Positions 22,680 to 33,904 of a DNA stretch of 64,000 nucleotides are shown piece after piece. This DNA is from Aquatica leii. Its lineage: Eukaryota; Arthropoda; Insecta; Coleoptera; Lampyridae. The position numbers and the translations under genes are program-made. Positions within the stretch are counted from its first letter, which is position 1. Each line of letters begins with the position of its first letter. The notes beneath the pieces were generated by a model. It searched no databases, had not been told where the DNA came from, and was given only the letters and a program-made list of their open reading frames with translations. The stretch is taken from the NCBI GenBank assembly GCA_035610365.1, contig CM069435.1, positions 17,907,123 through 17,971,122 of the forward strand, read 5' to 3'.

Positions 22680-23970
22680 CAAGAATTACAAAGTTTCTTC
22701 TACTACTAGCTTCTTGAAAACGGTTGCCAACTAGTTTGACTCTCACTTCAAAACAGGAATAGGTGTTGTTATTTAAGGGTTTCAATTTTGCTATTGCGCC
22801 TAAACACATTCCTGAATAAGACATTTTGTGCTATAAGACATCCTCCTCACCACATCTTAGATCCCATCTGTATTTACACTGGCAAAATTCTTCATCCTTC
22901 TAAAGTTCCTAAATCCAATATTTCGGAGTTAGCTTCAAAAAGTCTTCGCAGTCACCTTGATATGTCTCCCAGCTGGCAAAGGAAACGCTACTGTCGTTTA
23001 AAACCGAATTGATGAGATCAGAAAGATCATCAGATCTTCTAATCTAGTTCCTGAAACCAAACGTCAACACGCCCCTTCAGATTCCGAAACCACCTCGTCT
23101 ATACCAACCAAAATCGACAAACAAGATATACCTCTTCGACTACCGTCTGTACTACTACTTACAAGCTAGTCAAGTTTTTGTCCAACACTATTAGTAAATT
23201 TACAGTTAAAACTTCTTCTCACGTTCTTAATTGTCACAATTTTATTCGTTTGGAAACTATAAATCTTGAACCTCAGAATCTTCTTGTGAGTATTCATATC
23301 ACTTCACTTTTTACCAAGCTTCATATTAAAGATTCGTTTATTATCAGATTCTGTCTCACCACGGCCATAATTTCAGTTTGGTTCCTCTTACTGGAAAGTA
23401 CTTATCGTCCACTTACTGCCAATTTGATAAAAAGTTTTATGGACAAGGGTGCCGCTATGGGTTCTTTATCTCTTGTTGTAGACAACATTTTTATGGAATT
23501 CTTGGCATTGAAATACTCGATATTAAAACATAAAGGCTGGTTTAGGTATGTTGATGACAGGTTTATTGTTTGGTCCTATGGTCATCTCGAATTGTCTAGG
23601 TTACTTGATCATTTAAACAACCAACACTCAGATATCAAATTTACCATAGGAATCAAAAATTTCCCACTCATTGACATTTTTGTGACTCGTTCTGTTTATC
23701 GCAAACCAACCCATACGAACAGATATCTTCGTGCTTCGTCTCATCACCATCATCCTACACAGAAACGTTCTGTTATGGAATCTTTGGTTCATCGCGCTTT
23801 TTCTATTTGTCAACCTGAGAATCTTAGAACTAAGTCATCTTACTAAAACTTTGGTGAGCCATGGCTATATGAAGCAGGATATTGATATAAAATTCGCACA
23901 GATTTTTCATTCTCTCACAAACTTCCTACATTTTCCTCTCAAGGTATACGAGATGAGGTTATAAAATAAC
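22680..23970 (+). pseudogene. Penelope-like reverse transcriptase, unit 1, degenerate
   Basis: PLE proteins combine a telomerase-like RT with a C-terminal GIY-YIG nuclease. The long frame at 23178-23846 aligns by eye with the better copy at 53272-54486. It shows LLVSIHITSLFTKL for LLVSFDVTSLFTKV, so the first catalytic aspartate is lost (F-D-V became I-H-I). WFRYVDDRFIVWSYGHLELS keeps the YVDD box, and SVYRKPTHTNRYL is present. Upstream, the N-terminal part around 22790-22960 corresponds to the segment before the RT, with stops between. Downstream, the RT tail shifts frame at about 23840. There is no GIY-YIG domain in this unit. Confidence 0.85.
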
Positions 23971-23994
23971 GATACTGACGCAGTAAAACATTTT

Positions 23995-24290
23995 ATTTTG
24001 ATTTCATACATATTTACTTATTATCATCTTCAATATACGTCCCTCCACTATCCCTACAACGGCACATTACAAATCTGCCGTTTATCGAAACTGTGCTGGA
24101 AGTCTTTCTTTGTCAGCTCCTTCAGAACACGTGCCGTTATTTTTTTCCAAGCTTCCACGGACTCCAATATTATTCCTTGTAATGCACCTTAAGAAACAGA
24201 TAGACGTCGCACGGTGCAACATCTGCCGAATAAGGCAAGATGCTGTACTTGGCTAGAAACCTCTGGACAGACAACGCGAAATGTATGTAA
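23995..24290 (+). repeat. Non-PLE segment carried in the array, copy 1
   Basis: About 300 bp (from TCATACATATTTACTTATTATC to AACGCGAAATG) that has no counterpart in the full PLE at 52-55 kb but recurs at 25750-26045 and 26466-26735. It contains CTGCCGTTTATCGAAACTG and GACGTCGCACGGTGCAA. It is probably a foreign insertion co-amplified with the PLE. The protein frame across it is not recognised. Confidence 0.75.
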
Positions 24291-24299
24291 AATTTAAAC

Positions 24300-26055
24300 A
24301 GCTGGCGGTCGCTGGCGTTTGTGCAATTCTTCTGTAGCAGCAACTTCTTCCGGTTGTAACCGAAATTGCCAACGTATCGTCCACTTTCATACTTACCAGA
24401 AGTTCTTAACCACTCTATGGCTTACTACTGAACTTTCAACTTCAAGAATTACAAAGTTTCTTCTACTACTAGCTTCTTGAAAACGGTTGCAATTAGTTTG
24501 ACTCTCACTTCCTAACAGGATTATGTGTTATTTAAGGGTTTGAATTTTGCTTTTGCTCCTATACACATTCCTAAATAAGACATTTTGTGCTATAAGACAT
24601 CCTCCTCACCACATCTTAGATCCCATCTGTATTTACACTGGCAAAATTCTTCATCCCTCTAAAGTTCCCAAATCCAACATTTCTGAGTTAGCTTCAAAAA
24701 GTCTTTGCAGTCACCTTGATATCTCTCCCAGTCGGCAAAAGAAACTACTGTCGTTTAAAACCTAATTGATCAGATCAGAAAGATCATCAGATCTTCTAAT
24801 CTAGTTCCTGAAACCAAACATCAACACGCCCCTTCAGATTCCGAAACCACCTCGTCTATACGAACCAAAATCGACAGTCAAGGTATATCTCTTCGACTAT
24901 CGACTACTACTTACAAGCTAGTCCAGTTTTTGTCCAACATTATTTGTAAATTTACAGGTAAAACTTCTCACATTCTTAATTGTCACAATTTTATTCGTTT
25001 GGAAACTATAAATCTTGAAGCTCAGAATCTTCTTGTGAGTATTCATATCACTTCACTTTTTACCAAGCTTTATATTAAAGATTCGTTTATTATCAGATTC
25101 TGTCTCACCATGGCGAAGATTTCAGTTTGGTTCCTCTTACTGGAAAGTACTTATCGTGCACTTACTGCCAATTTCACAATAAGTTTTATGGACAAGGGTG
25201 CCGCTATGGGTTCTTAATTATCTCTTGTTGTAGACACCATTTTTTTGGAATTCTTGGCATTGAAATACTTGATATTAAAACATAGAGGTTGGTTTAGGTA
25301 TTTTGATGACAGGTTTATTGTTTGGTCCTATGGTCATCTCGAATTGTCTAGGTTACTTGATCATTTAAACAACCAACACTCATATAACAAATTTACCATA
25401 GGAATCAAAAATTTTTCACTCCTTGACATTTTTGTGGCTCGTTCTGTTTATCGCAAACCAACCCATATGAACAGATATCTTCGTGTTTCGTTTCATCGCC
25501 ATCATCCTACACAGAAACGTTCTGTTATGGAATCTTTGGTTCATCGCGCTTTTTCTATTTGTCAACCTGAGAATCTTAGAACTCAGTCATCTTACTAAAA
25601 CTTTGGTGAGCCATGGCTATATGAAGCAGGATATTGATATAAAATTCGCACAGATTTTTCATTCTCTCAAAGACAAACTTCCTACAATTTCCTCTCAAGG
25701 TATACGAGATGAGGTTATAAAATAACGATACTGACGCAGTAAAACATTTTATTTTGATTTCATACATATTTACTTATTATCATCTTCAATATACGCCCCT
25801 CCTCTATCCCTACAGCGGCTCATGCAAATCTGCCGTTTATCGAAACTGTGCTGGAAGTCTTTCTTTGTCAGCTCCTTCAGAACACGTGCCGTTATTTTTT
25901 TTTAAGCTTCCACGGACTCCAATATTATTCCTTGTAATGCACCTTAAGAAACAGATAGACGTCGCACGGTGCAAGATCTGCCGAATAAGGCAAGATGCTG
26001 TACTTGGCTAGAAACCTCTGGACACACAACGCGAAATGTATGTAAAATTTAAACA
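24300..26055 (+). mobile_element. Penelope-like element array, unit 2
   Basis: Near-identical repeat of unit 1 by eye, covering terminal sequence, coding region and the 300-bp foreign segment (25750-26045). Differences are mostly point changes and small indels, so the array is younger than most elements in the window. Confidence 0.85.
24450..25725 (+). pseudogene. Penelope-like reverse transcriptase, unit 2, degenerate
   Basis: Same layout as unit 1. The RT frame is split by a stop near 25217 (frames 24930-25217 and 25245-25598). The catalytic box reads YFDD (WFRYFDDRFIVWSYG) instead of YVDD, and the first catalytic block again reads VSIHITSLFTKL, lacking the aspartate. Because units 1 and 2 share this defect, the amplified copy was already dead as an enzyme. 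The amplification was therefore not driven by its own RT in cis. Confidence 0.85.
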
Positions 26056-27240
26056 GCTGGCGGTCGCTGGCGTTTGTGCAATTCTTCTGTAGCAGCAACT
26101 TCTTCCGGTTGTAACCGAAATTGCCAACGTATCGTCCACTTTCATACTTACCAGAAGTTCTTAACCACTCTATGGCTTACTACTTAACTTTCAACTTCAA
26201 GAATTACAAAGTTTCTTCTACTACTAGCTTCTTGAAAACGGTTGCCAATTAGTTTGACTCTCACTTCCGAACAGGATTATGTGTTATTTAGGGGTTTGAA
26301 TTTTGCTGTTGCTCCTATACACATTCCTAAATAAGACATTTTGTGCTATAAGACATCCTCCTCACCACATCTTAGATCCCATCTGTATTTACACTGGCAA
26401 AATTCTTCATCCTTCTAAAGTTCCTAAATCCAATATTTCGGAGTTAGCTTCAAAAAGTCTTGATATACTTAATATCATCTTCAATATAAGCCCCTCCTCT
26501 ATCCCTACAACGGCTCATGCAAATCTGCCGTTCTTCGAAACTGTGCTGGAAGTCTTTCGTTGTCAGCTCCTTCAGAACACGTGCCGTTATTTTTTACACA
26601 GCTTCCACGGACTCAAATCTTATTCCTTGTAATGCACTTTAAGAAACAGATAGACGTCGCACGGTGCAAGATCTGACGAATACGGCAAGATGCTGTACTT
26701 GGCTAAAAACCTCTGGACAGACAACGCGGAATGAGTCTATGTATGACAGCTGGTCACACTCTGTGTCTCAAATTTCTTGTTCACGTGGTTTAGCCTACAT
26801 CAGTAAAACTGCTCGTTGCGTCATCACACGCATTTCAGAACATGACCGTTGTATAGGAAATGGGCATATTTTCGCTGTTGCTCAACATCATTTTTCCATA
26901 GGTCACAACAACGCTTCTGTGATTGCGAAACCTCCATTCTTCTATACTAAGAAAATCGGGAGAGCATTGGAATCATCAAACACCCCAATAATTACAATAT
27001 TGTTAGTTGTTTACGGAAGAGACCCCCCCTAGACTAGACTACTTCTTCTTAAGCCACTTTAATAGAGTTTAGAATCTAGCTTAGTTGACAAATTGATTAC
27101 CTAACTCTTTAGAGATTGTTAGGTAGGTTTCGGTTGCTTGTCGGCGTTCTTTGATTTCTTTCACGCTCTGATGAAACCCGTTACAAAAGTGGGAAACTTT
27201 GGTTTAACACTGACATGGTCAAAACCCGGAAGAAATTCTT
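26055..27240 (+). mobile_element. Penelope-like element array, unit 3, deleted, with GIY-YIG tail
   Basis: Begins like units 1 and 2 but jumps from AGCTTCAAAAAGTCTTG (about 26447-26463) straight into the foreign segment (26466-26735), losing the RT. It then continues into a PLE GIY-YIG tail and terminal sequence (CCTGATGAAAC-type words near 27165-27180; GGTCAAAACCCGGAAG near 27217). Confidence 0.75.
26755..27010 (+). pseudogene. PLE GIY-YIG endonuclease fragment
   Basis: VSQISCSRGLAYISKTARCV matches the start of the PLE nuclease (GVYQIPCSCGLVYIGETG at 54542-54595). It is followed by ITRISEHDRC, then AVAQHHFSIGHN for the HYFTTGH part and a FFYTKK tail. The GVY triad reads GLAYI here. The segment is about 85 residues in one frame. 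It is probably the remnant of the original element into which the foreign segment was inserted. Confidence 0.75.
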
Positions 27241-27294
27241 ATTTTAAATGAACATGATCCCAAAATATTGGTTTTGGAAAAAACATCAATGAGT

Positions 27295-27650
27295 TTTAAG
27301 TCTAGGATGTTTTCTCATTAAGTCATTTCCTTTTCCCAGGGTCAAGAGTGTTTTTTAAAGAGTTTAAAAAACAATTGACTCATTGCTATAAGACCAACCC
27401 ATCATTAGAAAGGCAAAAACCATAAAATAAGAAGTATTGTGACCAGTCACAAGAAATATAAATCTACAAGTAGATGAACTGCATGCTAAAACTCAAGTTG
27501 CACCTTATTGGTAGATGAAGGACTGGTAAGAACATGACTATAAAAAGCATCAATTGTGAATATTCACGTGAACGAGTGAATCTCGACAACGAAGAAGAGG
27601 AGATGTAGATGGTTGTGAATCTATTAAACAAGTAGACTTGTAATGACGTT
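27295..27650 (+). repeat. Right flank repeat of the PLE array
   Basis: Direct copy of material at 22015-22540 (see that entry), diverged. It continues into another PLE GIY-YIG fragment. Confidence 0.65.
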
Positions 27651-27669
27651 AGTCTCGTTATTTAATAGC

Positions 27670-28160
27670 CACACCTCGTATATGAAATTTCTTGTTCATG
27701 TAGTTTCAGAAGATGGTTGTTTTATAAGGAAAAGGCATATTTTTAGATCTGCTGTTGCTAAACATCATTTTCCCACAGGCCACAACATAGATTTTGATAA
27801 CGATTCGATGATTGCTCCATCTCCATTCTTCTTTAATAGGAAAATCCGAGAGAGCAATAGAATCATCAAATACCCTAATTACCTCAATCGTATTGTTACA
27901 TGTTTATCAAAAACACGTTCATTTTTGACCGCACAACCAACCTTGATGATACATCTTCTCTACGAAGACTACTTCTTAAGTAACTTATATGGAGTTTAGA
28001 TTCGGACTTAATTCACATGTTGATCACCTAACTCTTTAAATATTCTTAGGTAGCTTTCGGTTACTTGGCGTTCTTCGATTTCTTTCATGTCCTGATGAAG
28101 CCCCTTACGAAAGTGGTCTTTGGCTAAGCTTGAAGAAGTTCTAATTTTAAGTGGACACGA
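27670..28160 (+). pseudogene. PLE GIY-YIG tail and terminal sequence, second copy
   Basis: The frame at 27643-27999 contains KFLVHVVSEDGCFIRKRHIF then SAVAKHHFPTGHNIDFD and FFFNRKI, matching the C-terminal nuclease part of PLE proteins. After it, 27995-28160 matches the PLE 3' end (GATGAAGCCCCTTACGAAAG at about 28093-28115). The catalytic GIY and YIG blocks are lost. Confidence 0.7.
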
Positions 28161-30850
28161 TGCCAAAAAATTATTCCCAAAAAACTATCATTGTATATTT
28201 TACAAGAAAAAACAATCTAGAATATAGACGAGATGAATTTGTGCATGAATGAAATTAAGGTGAAGTTTGGGAATCAACGTAGAAAGAAAACAAAAGTAAA
28301 GACAAAATTATAGTACTGAGATAGATAGTACCAGATGTACTTAGTAGAGAAGGTAAACCAATTATATAAGAAAAAGAAACAATACTAAAGGTAAGAGTAA
28401 GACAATGTCTACCCAAAAAGAATCACTCGATAGATTCTGATATTTATGTAGAAGTAAGTAGTAAGTAGAGAAGAAGATGCAAACCCCAAGATTAGGGAAA
28501 AAACAATCAAAAGAAGTGTATATGTAGATTTAGTTCACAGAGGTAATACAGAAGTTTTTAATTTGCTAAGTTGACAGAATTAATGTAAACAAAAATTTTT
28601 GTCGTCGACTGTACGCACCTTATATTTACTCAGCAATTACCAACACTTCGTAATGGTTACTATTGCTAATAAATGGAATGGAATCCCCGATTTCAAGGTA
28701 GATAATGCTCGTTGAAATTATGCAAATTAAGGAGACCATCTCGTATTCAAATGCCTATCGTACATAAAGGTGTAATTAAGCTTAATTTCGCCATTTGAAT
28801 AACGATGCGGCGAATAGGGGACGGCCAATTTTTTACACCCCGTTTAAAAAAGCGTGGAGGTGTAAATGTGTGTATTATATTTAATTTATCATAAAACCTC
28901 CCACTTAACGATATACATACCAAACATTCTTTTTTAAACAAAGAAATTCTATTGAGGTTACCCAAGATTGGAATTCTTTTTACATTTTTATTTGCATATT
29001 CAATACAGAAGCTCAAAATTTACGCCTGCTTTGTACAAGGAGACCGAGAAAAAAAACTACCTGCATTCTAATTATCTATTTAAAAAAGCAGGGGCGTACT
29101 TAAAAATATGTAATAATGTAAACGGAGAGATGGGGTTAACGTACCAGTAAATGTCTGGGAAACCAACAAACTAAATATTTTTGTAAGTGTGGCATTTCAT
29201 TCAGAAACGTTCCGAGACGTCATTAACCATCATATTAAAACTTCTGGTTATTCACATTCTCATCTTACGAAGTGCTTATTAGAACAAACTCGTTTTCATC
29301 TTGGAAAGGTTATTTATCTGAGTTTATTAATTGTTTGAAATAAAATTGGACAAGGTGATAGATATTTTGATTAACGCGTTCATCAATCAAAACACAAAAA
29401 AAGTATTTCTAGGCACCAAACGTTTATCCCCCTAATTATAATCCGCAACAACGCCGTTGATATTACTATGGTTTTAACATCAAATGAAACTAATTGGAAA
29501 TATGAAAAATCTGTAACACCTGCTGCATCAACTACGTTTGTGCAAATCGTTAAATGAATAAGCAATTAACGTATGAATTTCATTTTTAAATTTCATTCAT
29601 AACGTTTAAACGCGTTAAATTTGCAATGAATTGCAGAAACGCATTTTCTTTTTGCAGTCACGATGACCAAATCTTTTAAATGGTGCACCAGTTAATCTTG
29701 GTGCAGTTTCCGTTTCTCTCGGTGAAAAGACGACGTCTGTTTCCGTTCATGAGTGGAGCTTTGTTGCAATTATCGTACAAAAGAGCCTATTGAAATTAAA
29801 ACGCAGATTTTATAAAGATGGCGACGTTTTTGTTGTTTTTGTGCAAACCATCAGCCAAAATCAACTACATATGGATTTATCGTTTTCCAATTAAGGTACA
29901 ACAAAAGTATCATAACAAAATGCAATAAGCAAGAACGTGTCGCTGCTAATTAATTCATAATTGAAAGCGATTGCTGCTCAGGTTAAATCAAACAATAATG
30001 AGTGTATAGAATTGCAAAATAAATAAGTGCTTGATTAGTTGGCAAAACCATACGTACATTCAATTAACATATAAAGATAAATTAAGAAACAATAACAGCT
30101 TTCATATTATATGTGAATAACATTTTAGATTCAATAAATTACTTCATTATTTCTTTACCCACGCTTTGATCGTTGTTAAGTCGGTACCTTTTTTCTTTGA
30201 ATGATTCATTGAACAAAAATAGTTTTAAAAATTACGCTGTACTGGTTCAAAAAAAAATTTTTTTTTTATGTTCAAAGGAAATTCGACTATCGTAGAAAAT
30301 TTATTGTATTTTTTAAACGCTTGTTGAATGAGCGCGATGACAGAAAGAAATTAGGTTTTGATGAAATCTGGTGCCAAATAAACAATGCATAAATTTTCGA
30401 AAAATTCCACGTGAGATATAATTTGGTCGTCTACGCGATATATCAGGGTTACAAAATTAATAACATTGTCAAGCAATTTGTTTATTATGCTAGAAAAAAA
30501 TAATTAACTATAATCATGATCATCATTTACGTCTTTTCAATCTCTGAATCATCAAATTTTTATTCTCTACGTACAGTGGTTGATCCCATATCTCTGGTTC
30601 TAGATCTTCAATCAATTCTTTTTCCCGTAAGAAAGGTCCAAAAGCTAGAGTGGATATGTTTGCAAATGTTAAGATGTTTGTATGACTATAGAAAATTTGC
30701 ATCTAACAAAAACCAAATAAACATAAATTCTTTTTTTTAGCTCACTAGTTACATTTGGAACAACTACCAAGAGTTTTAGCGATCCAAGCATTTCTAGAGA
30801 TGACACAAGAAAGAGAATAAGGCTCGAAAGGTCAAAATCAATGGACAATG
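28161..30850. other. pan intron 2, no gene recognised
   Basis: 28200-28560 is purine-rich (GAAAG/AAGTAAG words). 28560-30850 is AT-rich with short open frames on both strands that do not resemble known proteins. It could harbour intronic regulatory sequence, but nothing visible proves that. Confidence 0.35.
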
Positions 30851-30859
30851 TTAAGTGTC

Positions 30860-31140
30860 TGTGAAGTTAACACGACGTTTTGCAAAATAAATAAAAATAC
30901 GTCGACTTCTAATAGCACTTTTCATAGTTCCACAGTTCCTAATAAAAATTTTAAAAAAATTTACTAACGAATTTAATAAAAATATTACGTGCTGAAGATT
31001 TTTTGCAACTTTTTTTACAGCCCTATGCGTTAGAATCGTTTTTAAAGACAATTCCGTCCCGGTTGCCTCCATTTTTAAACAATTACGTTAAGCACATTTA
31101 GTGAAAATGTGTCGTGTTCAGGATTTTTCGTAGTTTCTAA
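30860..31140. repeat. Dispersed repeat with CTTCAGCAC/GTGCTGAAG words
   Basis: AACAATTACGTTAAGCACATTT with AGTGAAAATGTGTCGTG recurs at about 36535-36575 (AACAATTACGTTAAGTACATTT, GAAAATGTGTCCTG). Inverted versions (CTTCAGCACAATACATTTTC; CTTCAGCACGACACATTTTT) occur at 36677-36700 and 36828-36850. It appears to be a diverged repeat family with foldback structure. Confidence 0.5.
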
Positions 31141-31184
31141 CAGTTCAAGTCTGAAATGCAAATTTTTTCAAAAAAAAATCAAAA

Positions 31185-32010
31185 TATATTCCATTGCTAG
31201 TTACACATATTCCTCATAGTTTTGGTAATTTGTGGATACCACGCCAGCAAAAATTTTCTCCTTTTGGTGCGAACCATTCATCGATGCAAACAAGTGGTAA
31301 TTTGTAGAAGTTTGATGAGTAAGTCGCATGTGACAACAGTTCCTAGTTGAGTTCTTTTAACGTGTCACAGACCAGTTTTGCCGTATGTGATGAAGCATTT
31401 TCATGAAGGAAAATGACTGTTGCCTTTATCTATATTCTTGTCATTTTCCGATTAGCAAACGATTTAATTCGATCAATTGTTGTTGGTAGAGTTCGGTATT
31501 AACTGATTCACCAGGTTGTGACTATACCATCAAACACAGAGCATCGTTTTCCTACCAAAGTGATTGGGTGTTGCGGTTGATGTGGATGGTGTGCCTGGGT
31601 TTACCATCCCCCACTAACGAGACGATGTATTTTGTATCCTTCGAACAACATTTCAGATGTGGTTTTACGCCTTTCCACATGCCTCTCGTTCAGCTCATGT
31701 GGTACCGATCTGCCGACCTTCTGAATCTTGTTGACCAACGTTCAATTGCTCTCCGAGTTGTTTTTGAATTGGCTTCGTCTAATAATGCTAGCAATTCCAC
31801 ATTTTCGTACTTTTTTAGCGGTTTTCCGTGTTCCTTGTCTACAATATCGAAATCACCACTTTTGAAACATCAAAACCATCGTTCACACGGATCTAGCGAT
31901 GGAGCGTGTTCACCATAAGCTTTTCCAAGTAATCGTTATGATTCAGCAGCAGTTTTCTTCAAATGAAAACAAAAAATTTATGCTATGCGCGAATGCTCTT
32001 TATTTGTACA
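31185..32010 (-). pseudogene. Mariner transposase (mellifera-like subfamily by motif), degenerate
   Basis: A minus-strand remnant of a DD34D mariner transposase. In order are LKKTAAES and AYGEHAPSLDPC (31900-31955), the helix-turn-helix region SGDFDIVDKEHGKPLKKYEN with LLALLDE (about 31790-31880), and a segment close to VPHELNER (about 31680). The pre-catalytic region lies near 31600-31660, with a match to DPGQPSTSTPK at about 31585. A stretch like ELYQQQLIELNRLL follows, then SFMKMLHH for the second catalytic block, and YHLFASM with NYEEYV at the end (31190-31270). Stops and frameshifts occur throughout. The subfamily call rests on the AYGEHAPS N-terminus. Confidence 0.8.
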
Positions 32011-32104
32011 AAGTTCGACAGATTGAACACAACAAAACAATACACTTTTTCAACTTATTAATTGTGGGTGTTGACTTTTGATAATAGTACAACAAATTGG
32101 CATA

Positions 32105-32320
32105 TAAGCAAAATCTCGTTGTCTCAAATCTGCACTTGTATAAGCGACTTTCAGCTTAGACAGCATAGAAAGGAAACACACAAACTTAATAGAGTTAGTC
32201 TTAGTTTCTCCTTGTCATAGAAAACAAGGAGTTGAACTGGGTTTTGTTGTTTCTGAACACAAACAACTAACGTTTCGCAAGATATTACAGCTTAATTTTC
32301 AGAACGCTAATTGGCAATGA
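32105..32320 (-). repeat. Dispersed coding-like repeat B, copy 1
   Basis: The minus-strand reading resembles 36295-36520 (+) and 61590-61880 (-). All three share a TTGCAAAACGT-like start, AACTTCTTGTTTTGG-type centre, an AAGGAGAAACT block and a GTCGCTTATA end. This is the most diverged copy. Confidence 0.6.
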
Positions 32321-32493
32321 TGAAAAAAGCATTGGTGACAGACGGTGCTTTATACCATTAAATCATTAAAGCATCGACGCCAAAAAAAGCTACTATAGAA
32401 CTAGCATTTTTTAAACGTTGCCAACACCACGTGTTACCATCATTCAGAAAATTGACAATAAACGCAAAGAACTGGACTGTTTCAGCAAAAAGG

Positions 32494-32650
32494 TACAGTC
32501 AAACCTGATAATACGAAAACTGGCGAGAACATAAATTTTACGGTTTGTCAAATTTAGATCAAAGTATGCTCACATGGACCCCACAAAAATCAGTTTCTTG
32601 CAGGTTTTCCGCATTAGAAAGGTTTCAGCATTGACTGGTTTCACTGTATA
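32494..32650. mobile_element. TA-flanked MITE, copy 1
   Basis: CAGTCAAACCTG at the left and CTGGTTTCACTG at the right form near-perfect inverted ends, each bordered by TA (GGTA|CAGT and ACTG|TATAAG). The length is about 155 bp. TA duplication plus CAGT ends fits non-autonomous Tc1/mariner/pogo-type elements. Confidence 0.7.
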
Positions 32651-33154
32651 AGATGCATTTAACTTTGGCAAATAAAATAAAACATTTGATAGGGATGAAA
32701 ATAGATACTATCACTACGATCCGTGCTATCTATCAGTAGGATCCCACTCAAACGTTAGACGATCAACAAACAATCATCAATGCAACGTACAGTTTTGGAT
32801 GAGCGGACCATATCCTTACTAAAAAAAAGGTTCTAACTACGCTGTCGCGACGCAGACAACGCTATGGCATAGCATAAGTAGGTATGTCGAGTAGAAGTTT
32901 GTTTTCGTAAGAAGAGCAAATCTACAACGTTGCAGCATTAACAGACAGGAAAGAGAATCAGCTAAACAGTTACGTAAAAACAAATATATCTTATTACTAA
33001 AGCAGATAAAGAAAGAGTTACCTGCGATATTATAACGAAAAAATGACAAACTTACTCTCCAAAGATTGGTACAAACAATTGAAGGGAGACCCCTTAAAAT
33101 CACTCTGCACCAAATTAAATTATACCATCAAAAACTTCAGCACTAACAGGTTAT

Positions 33155-33263
33155 ACAGTGAAACCTGCTAAAACGGAAAGTTCGTCAGGTTTAAATCAAA
33201 GTATGCTCGCATAGACCCAAAAGTTTTTCGTTTAAAGAGGTTCAGCATCGACAGGTTTCATTG
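33155..33263. mobile_element. TA-flanked MITE, copy 2
   Basis: CAGTGAAACCTGCTAAAACGG at the left and ACAGGTTTCATTG at the right are inverted ends bordered by TA and TG. The length is about 109 bp, with the same interior words as copy 1 (ATCAAAGTATGCTC). Confidence 0.7.
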
Positions 33264-33855
33264 TGTAAGATGATAAATTAAAACATTCGATATGGATGAA
33301 AATAGATACTATCACTACGATCTATGCTAACAAAGTTGACAAACAAGCAAAAGCTAAGCAAACGAAGAAATATGGTAAGATTACATCTTCCCAGTTAAAC
33401 GTTAGACAATCAGCAAATAATTATCAATGTAACGTACAGTTTTGGATGAGTAGACAACATCCTTACTAAAGAAGGGTTCCAACTACGCCGTCGCACCGCA
33501 GACAACGCCATAGCATAGTATAAGTATGAGGAGTAGAAGCAGTAGTACAAAGTTTGCCTTGAAAGATCTCTAAACCTATCTGACAGGATGTTAGAAAAAT
33601 CGTGAAAAAAGCGAATCCACCATGTTGCAACATTAACAGACAGTAGAGAGAAGCAACTAAACAGTTATGTGAGAAGAAAGATATCTTAAAACTAAGAACA
33701 GATAAAGAAAACGCTACGTGCCAGATTATAACGAGAAAATGACGAACTTACTTACCGAATATTGCTACAAATGATTACAGAGACCCCTTAAAATCACTAT
33801 GCACCAAAGTAAATTCTTACCATTAAAAACTTCACCACTAACAGCTTATACAGTG

Positions 33856-33904
33856 AAACCTGCTAAAGCGGAAAGTTTGTCAGGTCTGAATCAAAATATG
33901 CTCG
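33856..33904. mobile_element. TA-flanked MITE, copy 3, truncated
   Basis: Starts CAGTGAAACCTGCTAAAGCGG at the same PLE position as copy 2, continues to AAAATATGCTCGC and is cut off by the next PLE tandem unit. This shows that MITE insertion preceded the tandem duplication. Confidence 0.65.

Larger units (their letters stand above)
22540..24300 (+). mobile_element. Penelope-like element array, unit 1
   Basis: Starts with an inverted, internally deleted terminal sequence (GGCGAAGGCTTCGACGG, then GAAATTGCCAACGTATCGTC) and continues into the PLE coding region. It ends with a 300-bp segment not present in the full PLE at 52-55 kb. The unit repeats with a period of about 1.76 kb: TTCTTGAAAACGG-type landmarks are at 22711, 24474 and 26229. 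Confidence 0.8.

Noticed and set aside
22540-27240. CRISPR-like or satellite array
   Set aside because: The 1.76-kb units are PLE copies with RT motifs, not short repeats with spacers.
31568-31918. 116-codon plus-strand frame as a gene
   Set aside because: It is antisense to a mariner transposase remnant whose motifs read on the minus strand.
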